Assembly: GCA_036346205.1 (NCBI GenBank)
Contig: JARFJB010002468.1
Coordinates: 261,188 to 325,187 of the forward strand
Origin: Vesta saturnalis
Lineage: Eukaryota; Arthropoda; Insecta; Coleoptera; Lampyridae
Reading direction: 5' to 3'
Length of the DNA stretch: 64,000 nt
Shown: piece by piece, positions 1-11,639 of the stretch
How positions within the stretch are numbered: position 1 is the stretch's first letter
How the letters are laid out: the number at the start of each line of letters is the position of its first letter
The notes under the pieces: model-generated
The model's input: the letters and a program-made list of their open reading frames with translations, nothing else
Told to the model about the DNA's origin: nothing
Database searches by the model: none
Position numbers and translations under genes: made by a program

Positions 1-729
1 TATTACTTTACACCACTTAACACAATAAACACACCAATAAAAGTAAAACAACTTGAAAACTCCATTTGTAATGAAACAGCGAAAGAGCTTTTAGAAACAT
101 CAAAAGAATTTAAGAAGTATTTATACTGGCCAGAAACTCCGATAGGAAAAGGGACAAAACAAAGTGAAAGAGTGCCTTATATTATAACATCATCTATGTG
201 GAAAGAACTTAAAGATAAGAAGGAAACAGAAAAGAAGCAAAAAGAAGAAGCAAAGGAAAACCGAAAACAAGAAAGAGAAAAGAAGAAGATAGAAAAAGAA
301 AAGGAGAATGCCATAAAGAAAAAGAGGATACAAAAGACAGCAAGAAAGACTGCATATAAAAAAAAAAGATACAACAAAAGTAAAAATATTATCAAATGTT
401 GTTTTAAAACCAGCTGATATGCAGGAGAATCAACGGCAGGAGGGAAAACAGGTGACAGAGAAGATTTTGAACGTTTCAAAAAACCTGTTTAATACAAAAA
501 ATAATGAGCATCAGGATCAAAGTGTTGCTTCCAAAAAAATATTTCATAATGAAAATGTTACCTCTGGATTGTGTTTCTCGTGTACAATGAATTTTAGTGA
601 CAAAAAGGTGGTATTAAATGTGACAGATACATGAGGACTTACCAGGCATATTGTATTGAAAAATTTAATCTTCACAAGTCAAATTCCAATATTTTTACTT
701 GCATTTCCTGTCTTAAATCAGTGAAATAA
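1..729 (+). pseudogene. C-terminal part of a pogo/Tigger-like (DDE_1) transposase, broken
   Basis: The sequence reads open from base 1 in frame 1, so the gene starts outside the window and the DDE core is not visible. The visible part is a linker with GKGTKQSERVPYIITSSMWK, then a long Lys/Glu-rich coiled-coil-like stretch (about codons 65-115), then a small zinc-finger-like tail. The tail has CFSC near 571, KCDR near 616 and CISC near 700, ending at TAA 727-729. This order (linker, charged region, PHD-like Cys tail) is typical of insect pogo/jerky-type transposases of the Tc1/mariner superfamily. The frame shifts at a 10-A run (358-367) and shifts back near an AAAAA run (about 602-606), for no net change. 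That pattern fits either decay or homopolymer consensus errors. The family assignment rests on the linker motif and the layout, not on the catalytic core. Confidence 0.6.
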
Positions 730-1162
730 GTATTGATTCAAACATTATATTATAAACAACCAACAAAAATATAACTATAAATCGGTTTTAGTACCTGTAG
801 GTCCTACCTACCTAATTGAGAATAAATTTATTTACCTACCTAGGTATTTATCTTCAGAAATAGAATATTTTTTTAGTTTAAATTGCCTTTGTAACGTACT
901 GCCAATGACTATATCGGAACTATGCCAATCACTGTATCCGGTAGGTCAATTATTGTGTTTTTTGCATAACTTTTCATTTTATAGATTTGAATAAATAAAT
1001 TCTGTATTTTCGGCTAATTATTTTATTTTAATATGATTACTTACCGCATAACCTAATACAAAATCACAAAGATATCCTAAAAATAAAAACCAAAAAGAAA
1101 TTTTTAACAAATATACGATACCTAATCCTTAAGAGGGTCAATAACTATATGGTTCACCCTAG
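730..1162. other. AT-rich non-coding stretch
   Basis: No gene is seen. The stretch contains several CCTACCTA/TAGGTAGG-like words near 805-845 and AT-rich sequence between the pogo-like remnant and the hAT element. Confidence 0.6.
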
Positions 1163-1245
1163 TGCTTGATCAATTGTAAAATAAAAAAAATCTATCTTAT
1201 ATTTTTCTTTGTGATCTTCAATAGGATCATCTCGTGCTTCATATG
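1163..1245. repeat. 83-bp duplicate of hAT coding sequence (partner 1609-1691)
   Basis: Bases 1163-1245 and 1609-1691 are the same sequence with only a few differences, in the same orientation, 446 bp apart. Both encode the PYEARDDPIED segment of the hAT transposase on the minus strand. The 1609-1691 copy is in its proper place between the two halves of the protein. The 1163-1245 copy is fused directly after the dimerisation motif, at a shared CCATATGAAGC (minus strand). Confidence 0.85.
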
Positions 1246-3602
1246 GAACATAAGAAGTTCTCAATTAATTTTAATTTAGAGAAACTCCTTTCCCCACTCG
1301 CTACAGTTACTGGTGTAGTGAGCAATATTCTTAAGACAACACTAAGGTTTTGAGCAAAATTTAACATTGTTATTAATTTCAGTGCATTGCTTATGGTGTC
1401 TTTTTTTCCCAAAAGCGCAGAAATTTCCTCTACTAATTCCATCTCATTAATGTCAACAGAATCGCCATCAATTAAAATAAGTTCCAAACACTTGCAGTGT
1501 TTTAATAGCGTTTTTTTAGGCATGGTTTTTAAATCGTATATTATATAAGAATTGAAAATTGTTACTATGGTGACTAAGATGTTGAAATCTAGCATCTAGT
1601 GCATTTAATGCTTGATCAATTGTAAAATAAAAAAAATATATCTTATATTTTTCTTTGGAATCTTCAATAGGATCATCTCGTGCTTCATATGGGAAGTTGG
1701 TTTTCTTTCTTCTTACGCGATGTCGTGGTATTATTGATTCAAAATTACATTCAACGACAATTTCATCAGTCAATTCTCTTGCATCAACAATAGTTTCATT
1801 GAACGCTTTATCCGATCTTAAATTCTTAAAGAATGTTTTGCAGTTCTTTAGAAGATCAAGTGCAGATGCTAAATCGAAATCTTTTGTTTGCATCAGTTTG
1901 CTTAATACAATTTAATATTTTATACCAAATAACTATTGAACAATTGAACAATTTAATAACCACGAACCTTCGTCTCTTATTAAATTATCAATTTCTTGGT
2001 TTGCATAAATGCTTAACAAAACGTCATACACCCCTCCCATATGAAATATTAAAGGCTTTAAGGCCTCTATCCTACCCTCCCACCTAGTGTCACTCAAGGG
2101 TTTTAATGTTAAAAATCTTTGGACATGTTTTACAAGTATTGACCATCGAAAAGTAGATGCCAAAAAAAATAAATATATTTTTTGGACCATATTGAAGAAA
2201 TTAGCGGCTTCTAAGGATGCCTTTGCCGTATCATTAACCACTAAATTGAGAGAGTGGCTACTACACGGAACGTAGAATGCACGCGAATTTAAACTTTTAA
2301 TTCGAGATTGCACTCCTGCTTTATCGCCCCTCGTGTTGGACCCGTTATCATATCGTTGTCGTCTAATATCCTGCAAATTTAAACCCAAAGCATTAAGTTC
2401 TCCAATTATAATTTCAGACAGTTGTTTCGCTGTGGATATTTCAACTGGAAGGAAGCACAAAAAACTTTCGTTAATTTTTATTTCAGCTTCATTGCAATCC
2501 AATTTATTAATTGAAACATATCTGATTACAAGTCATTTGCTCCACCTTACTAATGTCAAAAGTACAATCTAAAATTATGGAATAGTATTTGGCTTTTTTT
2601 ATATCATTAATGATATGTGATTTCACACTTTGATGCAGCAGGTCTATTATCTTGTTTTGTCTATTTTTCCCGAGATAGTGAGCTTTACTCTCCTCTTTTT
2701 TGGGTACTATGTGCACATGCTCTTTCATAATGGGATCAAATTTAGATAACAACTCAATTATTTTTAAAAATTTACCGTTATGCTCAAACAACTTGTCGCT
2801 TGTACCTTGAAAAGCTAGACAACTTTTACCGAGCATGTTAGTGATTGCAACGATTCTTAGAAGCACCTCGTACTAATGATTTGTTGCAGCATTAATAATT
2901 TTTTGTGCAGCCGCATCTATAGTTTTACAACACTTTAATTTTTGACTCAGTTCTAGCCATTATTCTTGGGCCTGGATGTGGTTTTTAGAAATTTAATGGT
3001 CTTTTAATGTTTTAACGAGGTGTTTCCAACTTTCAAAACTTTCTTTTGAAAGGCAACTGATCACACGACAGAAAATTTAGCAAAAGAAATATATACAGTT
3101 TTTTGAAATAGAGTACACTAGCCAGTCTCTTGAAACTTGCTCTCCATTGCTTAAAATTCGAGTAAAATAATATGCACTAAATTTTCGACCAGAGTCATCG
3201 GAAGGGAATTTGTAATTGTGCAATGGTTTAGATGGACCTTGTTTTACCAAGAAACCTCTTTCGCCCTCTCCTAAAATTGTTGGCCACAATGCTGGATCTG
3301 TGCTTAAACTTTGCAGAGCGCTGTCCGTAAGTGCAAGGTTGCTACCAGTTTTGTACAGTACTTGGCGGCGGAATTGTGCTAGTTCCTGTTGATTCTGAAA
3401 TATCGTCTAGACTTTGGTCGTCATCATTCCCTGACAATTCCGATGTTGGATTTTTTCCCTCCTCTTTACTTTTGGTACTACCAGATGAACTCTGCAAATA
3501 GTTCTTTAAAGCGCCAGCTTGTTTGTGCCTTTCGGTTTCCTTTTCCATCCTGCGTCTTTCATATTGGTAGCCAGATAGTTTTCTTCTTCCATCAGCAGAC
3601 AT
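1239..3602 (-). pseudogene. hAT transposase, decayed (TTF-type zinc finger, DUF4371, hAT dimerisation)
   Basis: This would cut and paste the element in the nucleus. The domains run in the family's usual order but in several frames. The basic N-terminus with RKLSGYQYERRR is at 3602-3342. A TTF-type segment with SRDWLVYSISKNCIYFFC is at 3289-3077. The DUF4371 segment is at 2866-2507. The RNase H-like region with YDNGSNTRG and VPCSSHSLNLVV is at 2502-1933. The C-terminal dimerisation motif TPVTVASGERSFSKLKLI is near 1350-1240. Normally this is one ORF of about 700-800 codons; here at least four frame breaks are visible. The ORF reads straight into a repeated piece of its own upstream coding sequence, so the normal C-terminus is missing. 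The open frames on the plus strand here (for example 1655-1915 and 2333-2572) are antisense shadows. Confidence 0.85.
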
Positions 3603-4481
3603 TCTTAAACAGATTGAGATATCTTAAATTAAACAAATATAATAATAAAAATTAAACGTGAAGGTTTATCCTCCCCAAAAAACAAGTATTTTTTTTAATT
3701 ATAACAAAAAAAAATACAACATACTTTGAATTTTATTATAAACCACTGAGCTAACTTCGATTCTGGAATCAGTAAAACTTTCATGTTTTGTGCGAAAATT
3801 TTCAGCTCTCTGATACGAAACAGTAAAAATATGTTTAAAAAATTTGTTAAAAAGTCGCAAATTTTGCAGGATCGTATTACTACAGGAGCGAGGAGCTGTT
3901 CATATATCTTTAGAGACATTTTTCTCCATATTTCCACTCGGAGAATCTGTCATTGAAATATGTATATATGTTTTCGAGACAGGTGACATTGTTCTGAGCT
4001 CAAAACCACTTAATCTGAACGCCAATAAATGAATTAAAATAAATTACCTGATACCTAATTACAAAAAGCAATTAAATGAAATAGAAACTTACATCAAGTA
4101 AGTAGCAATAGTAGTAGGTAGATACTGGTAGTTATAAGTAGCAACAGCAATTCAAAAGTTGAAATCGCTTTCCAATTGATCACTTCTATATTGACTCAGT
4201 TACGTTTAGACCACTGAGACTTAATAATAAAAAACATCATTTTATAAAGTAATTAAATTATGAAATATAATACATACTTACATCTTTGTAGAATAATAAA
4301 AACGGACCAACGGTCGACGAGTTGCGATCAGCAAACTATAAGAGCAAGAGTGCTTTGCATTCGTCCTGAGCAAAAGAACTGAACATAAAATAGATCCGCG
4401 AACCGTGCCGCAAAGATGAGCGCATTAGACATGCGCCGCCGCTTATCAGGTTTTCTTAAACATGCGCGCCGCCGAGCCACT

Positions 4482-4535
4482 GCCGGTTTTAAAATCCGAC
4501 GTAAGCCGGTTTTAAAATCCGACGTAAGCCGGTTT
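4482..4535. repeat. 23-bp tandem repeat, about 2.3 copies
   Basis: The unit GCCGGTTTTAAAATCCGACG plus TAA occurs at 4482-4504 and 4505-4527, with a partial third copy (GCCGGTTT) at 4528-4535. The two full copies are identical. Confidence 0.9.
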
Positions 4536-5144
4536 TTTTTTTATTTTTTTAAATTTTAACTCTCTCTTCATGACGTATACGATGCTGTAAACGTTTTTCT
4601 TTAGCACTATATTTTAGTCTCTAAAAAGCCTTGTGACCGGTCCGGTGCGACGTGCGAGCCGAGACTAATTCGGTTGCAAAAATGAAGTGATAGAGTAAAA
4701 TTTTTATGAGAACTACATGACGTCATAATGCGCAGATACCAATATTCGTTCGGACGGTCTCATTTTTAAAATTGTAGGGGAGTACAATAATTTGACAAAC
4801 TTAGTTTGTCTTCGCGCGTACGAAGTTTTTGTGATTATTGTTGTATTTGCTTGTTTTGATCGATTTATAATAGAGTCTTTTAAAGCTACAAACAATAATT
4901 TATTTGCTACGTAAGGTAATAATTGTTGTTATAACGATAGTGTATATATTACAACCCTTATATGCACCGGCACTGTTTTTTCCGCATTTATTTTCTCGCG
5001 CAGAAAATGGAATTACGTTATGTAGTTCACATCAAAAATTTACTCTACGATTTCCGTCCCAATGCATTGTCAACAGGGTTACTATAAGTAAGGTTAATTC
5101 TACTAATAATTGATAGAGGTAATCTTACTATAAATGGTCAGTAG

Positions 5145-5184
5145 AATATATTTCACAAAGCAACCACTTGCTTTGTGATATATT
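5145..5184. repeat. Hairpin-forming inverted repeat
   Basis: The arm AATATATTTCACAAAGCA (5145-5162) pairs with TGCTTTGTGATATATT (5169-5184) across a loop of about 6 bases, with one mismatch. It is probably a remnant of a small inverted-repeat element or a subterminal hairpin of the hAT leader. Confidence 0.7.
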
Positions 5185-5410
5185 TAAAAAGGCTGGGCGA
5201 CTTCTACTTATAGTCAAAACGCTTCCCACCATAAATTGTGAAAAATAATTGCAACTGTCTAAACCCAGAAATTTTTCATTTATTTATTAAATATATATAA
5301 CAAAGAAACAAAAAATGTCAATTATATTTAATTGTGCTCCTTATGTTATTTGCTTATTTAATTAATTGAATGTATTTAAACATACTCATTTGATTATAGT
5401 GCTCCAAAAC

Positions 5411-5500
5411 TTAAACAAAATAATTTATAAGGCATGCCGCCCTTTAGATTTGCCGCCCCGGACAAATGTCCGGGTTGTCCGCCGCTTGGACCACGCCCTG
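5411..5500 (-). repeat. 5' terminal region of the hAT element with hairpin
   Basis: On the minus strand it begins CAGGGCGTGGTCCAAGCGGC at 5500. CCCGGAC (5457-5463), AAAT and GTCCGGG (5468-5474) form a perfect 7-bp hairpin. GC-rich, hairpin-containing ends beginning CAGGG are typical of this hAT group. Confidence 0.65.
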
Positions 5501-6064
5501 AATGGATAGTAACCACAGATCACTGTATAATAATAGAAGGAGTCTATTGAATTTTTAGTGAAGATGTATGGTTCCGCCGTATTATAACTTACCTATACAT
5601 TTATTCCAGGGTGTCTTTCAATTGAAATAAAATATTTTCATTCAATTTCATATAATAATTTGATATAAAATAAAAAATAAAAAATCCTCATTTTTAATAC
5701 TTAAAAAGGCAACATATATCAATCATGTGAAAATAAATTAATCAAATTTTACGTCACTGAAAAATATTATACCAACTTTGTAAAAATAACTCCTAAACCC
5801 AGGGAGCAAATGAAAAAAAATTTATTATAGGTATAACTTGTGCAAAACTTCATCATATTTTTTTTCTCATAATAAATAATTAATTAAAAACCGAGGTTAA
5901 TCATTAACCGTTTACTGCATGAATTTACGATAATCAGAAGAATTTATTTCTTGGTAGGAAAAATAATTTAAAACATATTTATGGGATTTTGATATTTATT
6001 TTACAAAAAAAAAAACAGGTTTGTGTCAGATAACATAGCGGAATTTTACATTTATAGCAGAATC
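5501..6064. other. AT-rich non-coding stretch
   Basis: No gene is seen between the hAT terminus and the left TTAA of the piggyBac copy. Confidence 0.6.
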
Positions 6065-7189
6065 TTAACCTATTTTCGCACCATTCGAGTAAATAGTCTA
6101 GACTGTCTCACCGAACATCCCGTTGGGGAATTTATTGGGTAGGCCCTCTTTTCTTTTTTCTTTCATGTGCTTGTTGGACATCGTTCTATGGTCTATCTCA
6201 AAGGTTTTCCGGCAAATGATAGTGCGTCAGATATTGCGAGTGGAAAAAGATTTGCAAATAGCACTTCTTGTATGTGAGTGTTGTGTGATAAAAAGACAAC
6301 ATTGAATCTAAAAGATCAACCCCTCCCGTATAGCTATTATACACAAAGCACTGTGGGGGCAAGCAATTATCTTGTCTGTCTTAAAAAACCGTTTCTTGTC
6401 ACCAACTGATTCACTTCCAGCATATGTAGACATGGTAGTCACGATTTTATCATCATACCAAGATACAACAGCTATTTCTGTGTTGTCTATAGTTTTAAGT
6501 ATCCTCTTCCTTCTCGGTTCATATATTTCTCTTTTAGCATGTTATATCCTGTAACGCGATTTATTCTTACAATGCCTAATGGCAGGATACCTTGTTTGGT
6601 TAAGTATACCATTTCTGAACCAATTATCAAATAATATTTTATAATTTTAATGTTTTGGTATAGTGTCTGATAATCTCAGGACTACATTGCTACTTGCTCC
6701 CATATTCGGTATATCAAGCGGCATAACATTGTTCTGGGCTCCTGCGAATAATACAAAATCGTAGCTAAATCCAGATATTCAAGTACAAAGTTTTTGTAGT
6801 CCCATTTGTGTGACTTTTGTGGATTCTACTGTTTTATTCTAATTCTTGCTTTTGTTGGAACAATTTGCTCGTCAACAGCTGTATACTCTTCATGGGGAAC
6901 CAGAAGGAATAGCTCTCCAATTTTTGACTAAAAAGGTCCAAGGTAGAAGAGTCCATGTCTTACCTAAAAATCTTTATTATTCAATAAGAAGTCACATGGT
7001 AATTTTTCACGTAAGAGAATTCAGTTATTTTGACAAATAAGCACAGGTCAAATTGGCGGATTTATCACGTACAGATCCAACCAACTAGTACAAACTTGTA
7101 GCGCTTCCACAGCCCGCAAAATCTAATAAAGCGAGGCTATTTTTTTTTAGTTTGGGTCACATATGACTCGTGATGCGTTAAAAGGTTAA
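6065..7189 (-). mobile_element. piggyBac element copy B, internally deleted, TTAA-bounded
   Basis: Both ends carry TTAA (6065-6068 and 7186-7189), the target site that piggyBac elements duplicate. Read inward, the left end is TTAACCTATTTTCGCACCAT and the right end, on the minus strand, is TTAACCTTTTAACGCATCAC. These match after small gaps, and both continue with CGAGT. A decayed transposase lies between them on the minus strand. At 1.1 kb the copy is about half the size of an autonomous piggyBac. The transposase N-terminus is missing and only about 260 bp separate the first catalytic region from the right end. Confidence 0.75.
6110..6925 (-). pseudogene. piggyBac (DDE_Tnp_1_7) transposase, decayed
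   Basis: Read on the minus strand, scattered frames spell family landmarks in order: VDEQIVP (near 6874, first catalytic Asp), a segment resembling VVLRLSDTIPKH (near 6680), FDNWF (near 6625, second Asp), YLTKQGILPLGIVRINR (near 6590), VVSWYDDKIVT (near 6460) and GGVDLLDSM (near 6315, third Asp region). All three acidic positions survive at the codon level, although many frameshifts and stops separate them. The resemblance is to the PGBD3-like group. There is no usable ORF, and the short plus-strand frames at 6123-6554 are shadows. Confidence 0.8.
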
Positions 7190-9720
7190 ATCAAACTTAT
7201 TCTGTTTATCAAGTAAATTATTGGAACTTAATCATCTAACACCATCTATATACCAAAACACGTTCGTTTATAGAAAATGATTTGATGGAGACAATGCCAT
7301 GTTTATCGTTTGAGTTGTATAAATTCGCTCATTTCTTACATACTTTAAACTACAGACACGTCTAGCATGTAATTATGAGTTCTTATTAGTAATGAAAGTA
7401 AGTTGTACTTTTATTATTATTCCTGACCACTACCTTATCTAGTTACAAAACTTTTTAACCGCAACATTCGTTTAATGCTTTCTAACTTTTAATTTAATTT
7501 TTTAGGAACTACTTTCCAGACATTACTTTTTGTACCTAACCTTTTATTCTGTATTTTCAATGATACTCTTGTAAAATTTTAATCGTTTTACACAGTTCAT
7601 TCAAAAAAGGACTAAATAGTGTATAAAAAGCTGTCCAATATTTTGTACTCATACGAGCCTGAACAACCCCCAACTAGTTAGTTATGGCTGAACATGTATA
7701 AAGTTATGAGATATTGCAGATGAGATACAAATTACATTTATTTTATTTTGAAACTTTGGGTTTACATACTAGTAGTTATTTAGTGAAGTTTCTATTGTAT
7801 GGTGCATGTTATATTCATAAATTTCCGTTAATCACCGCTTTTGTGTGTAGTTCCTATTCTAGTTTTTACTTTATCCTCTTTCGTTGCTTTATCATTATCT
7901 TGAAATATGCATTAGCTTGTTTTTAACGGTAACATCTATGAAATGAAGCACCACTTTTATGACAAGACTAATATCTCTCATAATATAATTTGTTACGGAA
8001 ATTTTTGAAATTTATTTGTTGACGTTATATTTACTTTTATTTAAATTTAATGGTAAAATCCGTTTTCATGTAAATTCGTGTTTGTTGAAATATATACGAC
8101 CTAAATTTCATTTATTAGAGTTTGTAAAGCACAATTTCACACCTTTGTCTATAATTGTGCTTATTCATACTTTAAATCGGAAAATTGATAATACAATTTA
8201 TTATTCATAGAATCAACCCTTTCAGAAGGATTGTTTAAAGTCGTTTAATTTGTAATGATGTTACGAACAACTCAACTTAATTGAATAGCGTTTGTGTCAT
8301 TTAAGACACAGTTTTTTAGTTTGGGTAGCACGTATTGGATCATAACTGTGGTGAGCTCTTTATGAATGAATTATCCTGTTTCGTTATAAGTTACCTACGT
8401 TACACGTTGATTACCACACGTACTATATATATTAAGAACTCCAAAGTCCTTGATTAGTCCAACTATATCCCCAACTATATTTAACCTACTGCCTCAACGC
8501 GAGTTTTTATACACGTAAAGTGGTAAACCAGGCGTTGATCTACTTATACTATCAATAAGTATACTCGCTTTGTTTATGTAAAAAAACTTCACATAATTTA
8601 AATATATTGTCAGCGGTGTTACCTCATACTAGATCATATCTTTATCTTTCCAAACATCATCTGTTTAAGCAATTCGTATACAAATCATGCTCAATTTGGT
8701 AAAACATTCGTTAATCGGAACGGTTGTTGCTTATCTGCTACCTTCATCTACACATTATTTATAAGTATGACTTTAAATTGTTCTCAGTGTTAGAATATCG
8801 ATGCTCTGATTGAAACGGTGGATCATTAAAGGCAATATTTTTTAGTAATAAAACATTGAATGTAACTTTTGTTTTGCTAATTAATGCTCTATATGCAAAC
8901 AGAAATGAAATTTGAATTACCATAAAACTTTTTTAAGCAGAAATATTAGTGTAAAAAAATAGGTAAACTAACATTAGTGGAAAGAGTTAATAATAAATTG
9001 GTGTGGTAATTCGGAAGAAGACTGGTTGAAGATTATTATTTAAATCCAAGAACATTGAAAAAGTTAAAAACGTTTAAGAAGAAAAAGGAGAATATAAAAA
9101 TCTATATTTTATTCATCAATGCAGTGTATCAATATTATACGTATTAGAAATGTTAAATTTGAAAAAACCTTTAAGGTTACGTAGGCTAGCGAAAAAGTAG
9201 GGTACGTTCATGCTCACTTACGCGCGAAGCACGTAAATGGAAGTACCGTTTTAGTGAAAAAGACAGATGACAAGATTTCATTTCGCTTCGTTTCGTACCG
9301 TTAGAAACCGTTTATGGTTCTTTGTTTTGAGAGCATTTCAAAATATTGCTGCGATATAGCAAATTCTGCAAAGAATGGTGTAGAGGATAATTTCTCAGCT
9401 TTGGTTTTCGTTTATTTCTTGGAAGTGGTACATAGTAATAAATTTCTGGAGTAAAACAACACGCAAATTTCTATCCTAAAAAGTGCAAATAAAAGAAATA
9501 AATAAATTAATACGTTTTTAGGATAATTACATAACCTTCTTTATAATACGTTCACAATGAAATAGGTAACGCCACAAAAACAAAATTACTGATTTATGTC
9601 AGATATACGTTTAAACTTTCATACCAAATAGATGCTAATCGATATTTTAACGCCAACCTCAAACAACATAAGATAATCGACCGCGTTTTATAAGTATCCT
9701 AAACAGTTTCGCTCGAACGT
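7190..9720. other. AT-rich stretch without a recognised gene
   Basis: Only short open frames (7714-7926, 8016-8210) with no recognisable motif are present. The word TTTTTTAGTTTGGGT near 8310 also occurs at the right end of piggyBac copy B (near 7146). It could be a trace of another piggyBac end, but the match is short. Confidence 0.5.
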
Positions 9721-9993
<273 letters not shown>

Positions 9994-11639
9994 ACACACA
10001 TAATTCATATTTCATACCGAATCAACTAGACAGGCAAGTTAATTTTATATCTATATTGAAAATCCTTTTTGAGCAAACAAAGGAATTTGAAAGGTTAAAG
10101 ACCCTTAAAACTACTTTTCCTGGTTTGTTTAAAGTACTTTCAAGGGTTAGTCCGAAGGGGAGAAATTCAACCTGCCTGGTTATACGTTGGCTTAAACTTG
10201 TTTTGTTTAACTGACTTTCCGTTGTTTCACCAACGAAAAATTTAATTTGCACAAACCCCTTACAAATCATCGATAGTAATATAGCTATATAAAATATTTC
10301 AAAACACATGCCTAAATCTAAAAAAGTAATTTGAAAGAATTATGTTTCCCCGCTAGTAACTGTTAAATAAATACTGCTGTAAAATGACAAGGATACAAGG
10401 ACAACCGGTACATGATAATAACTAGATTAACAGCTTCTGAGCAAATAACAGATAAACTTCGTAACTCGTGACAATAATAAAAAGGATGGCAACATTAATA
10501 TAAATTTTTGGGTGTAGTTCGATCGTTTTTAATACAAAACAATCACACAAATTTTAGTAATGCTTGAATCGTGAGGGATATTCGAGTGCAATACACACTA
10601 TAACCTTTATCTCAGTTCAAAACAAGTGTAAACAACGAAAATTTTAATAAGGTAACTATTTACTGACTGTGGAGGTATCGTCTATTAAAACACGATTTTA
10701 GTTTGTTGCAGTACGTTGTATACGAAAAATAAGGCAGCGTTGTTGATTAGAAACGTCTATCGTACCCACTTTTCCATTGTTATAAGGGAAGCATAGTATA
10801 ATTAGAATAGACTGACCTTGTCGGATGAGTAAATAACCCCTATCTCTGGCAATCCGCAAGATTCACCCTTCGTTACAGTGTGTATAGGCGAGTGCAGGTT
10901 AGAACGATGCTACCTCGAACACCTAGTTGAAACTTGTAACGAGAAGCAAGCAAAAAAGACCGGAAGAAAGAAGAAGCTAAAAAATATACTACGAATAAGT
11001 GCAAAGTAATACTCTTACCAAAGGTTTTACCTCTATAATGTAAGTCGAGCTCCAAGAAGTTTTTTTTTCCTTTTTAGTTTTTAGCTAGAGATATTTAGTG
11101 CGAAGAGTCCATCTACTAAAAGAAGTTTAAAATTATAATTGGATTTAAAGAAAACACGTGGCTGACCCTTTGGTTAAACCAAAATCCTTGCATACATCCG
11201 CCCAATGGAGTTATTTAGTACCTCAACAACATGTAGAATCACATAAGCTATGATAACATCTCTCGTATATCCGTAGATGACTTCGATTTTAAACAGGAAA
11301 AGAGATTTTTTTAAGAAAGCTCAATTTCACCCAAAATGGCGAACTCAACATGTTAGACAATTTCCAGTAAGATGCAAATTAATGATACCATTTAGCGGTA
11401 ATTCAGAAAAGTAACAGATAGCTGTAAGTAAATTACATTTAACCCAACCAGAACCCTGAACATTACCTAAATGGCGCTAGTGTGAACTTTTGGGAAACTA
11501 AAAGCAATGTAATCTATACAGGACGTTTAAGTAATTTACAATGGTAAAACAGTATATGCCAAAATTCAGATGTTATGTTAATGAAACAAATGACGAGTAA
11601 ATAGTAAATCGACAAACATAAGTTTTCAATTTAAAGGTA
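9994..11639. other. AT-rich stretch without a recognised gene
   Basis: Short frames (10022-10309 minus, 10873-11055 minus) show no recognisable motif. I find no convincing coding sequence or repeat. Confidence 0.5.

Larger units (their letters stand above)
3603..5410. other. Non-coding leader of the hAT element
   Basis: No recognisable coding sequence. The short open frames here (3695-3937, 3844-4032, 4713-4895, 4904-5113) resemble nothing I know. It contains a short 23-bp tandem repeat (4482-4535) and a hairpin (5145-5184). The GC-rich patch at 4380-4530 and the AT-rich remainder differ in composition, so the leader may be composite. Confidence 0.5.
1163..5500 (-). mobile_element. hAT DNA transposon (ZMYM1-like/DUF4371 group), minus strand, 3' end lost
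   Basis: The coding remnant at 1239-3602 and a 5' terminus at 5411-5500 lie in consistent minus-strand order. Read on the minus strand, the right end begins CAGGGCGTGGTCC and then contains a 7-bp-arm hairpin (5457-5474). GC-rich ends of this kind are typical of hAT elements with a DUF4371/dimerisation transposase. The left end has no matching terminus and instead carries a duplicated 83-bp coding segment (1163-1245). The 1.8-kb leader is longer than usual for a hAT, so it may itself contain foreign insertions. The 8 bp beyond the right end, AATGGATA at 5501-5508, would be half of the target-site duplication; no partner copy is found on the left. Confidence 0.7.

Noticed and set aside
1655..2572. 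Plus-strand frames 1655-1915, 1833-2087, 2087-2275 and 2333-2572
   Set aside because: Antisense shadows of the hAT transposase on the minus strand.
8295..8340. Second piggyBac end
   Set aside because: Only a 15-base T-rich word is shared with copy B; there is no TTAA and no transposase nearby.
10022..10309. 95-codon minus-strand frame with a hydrophobic start
   Set aside because: No recognisable domain, AT-rich context, and nothing to support expression.
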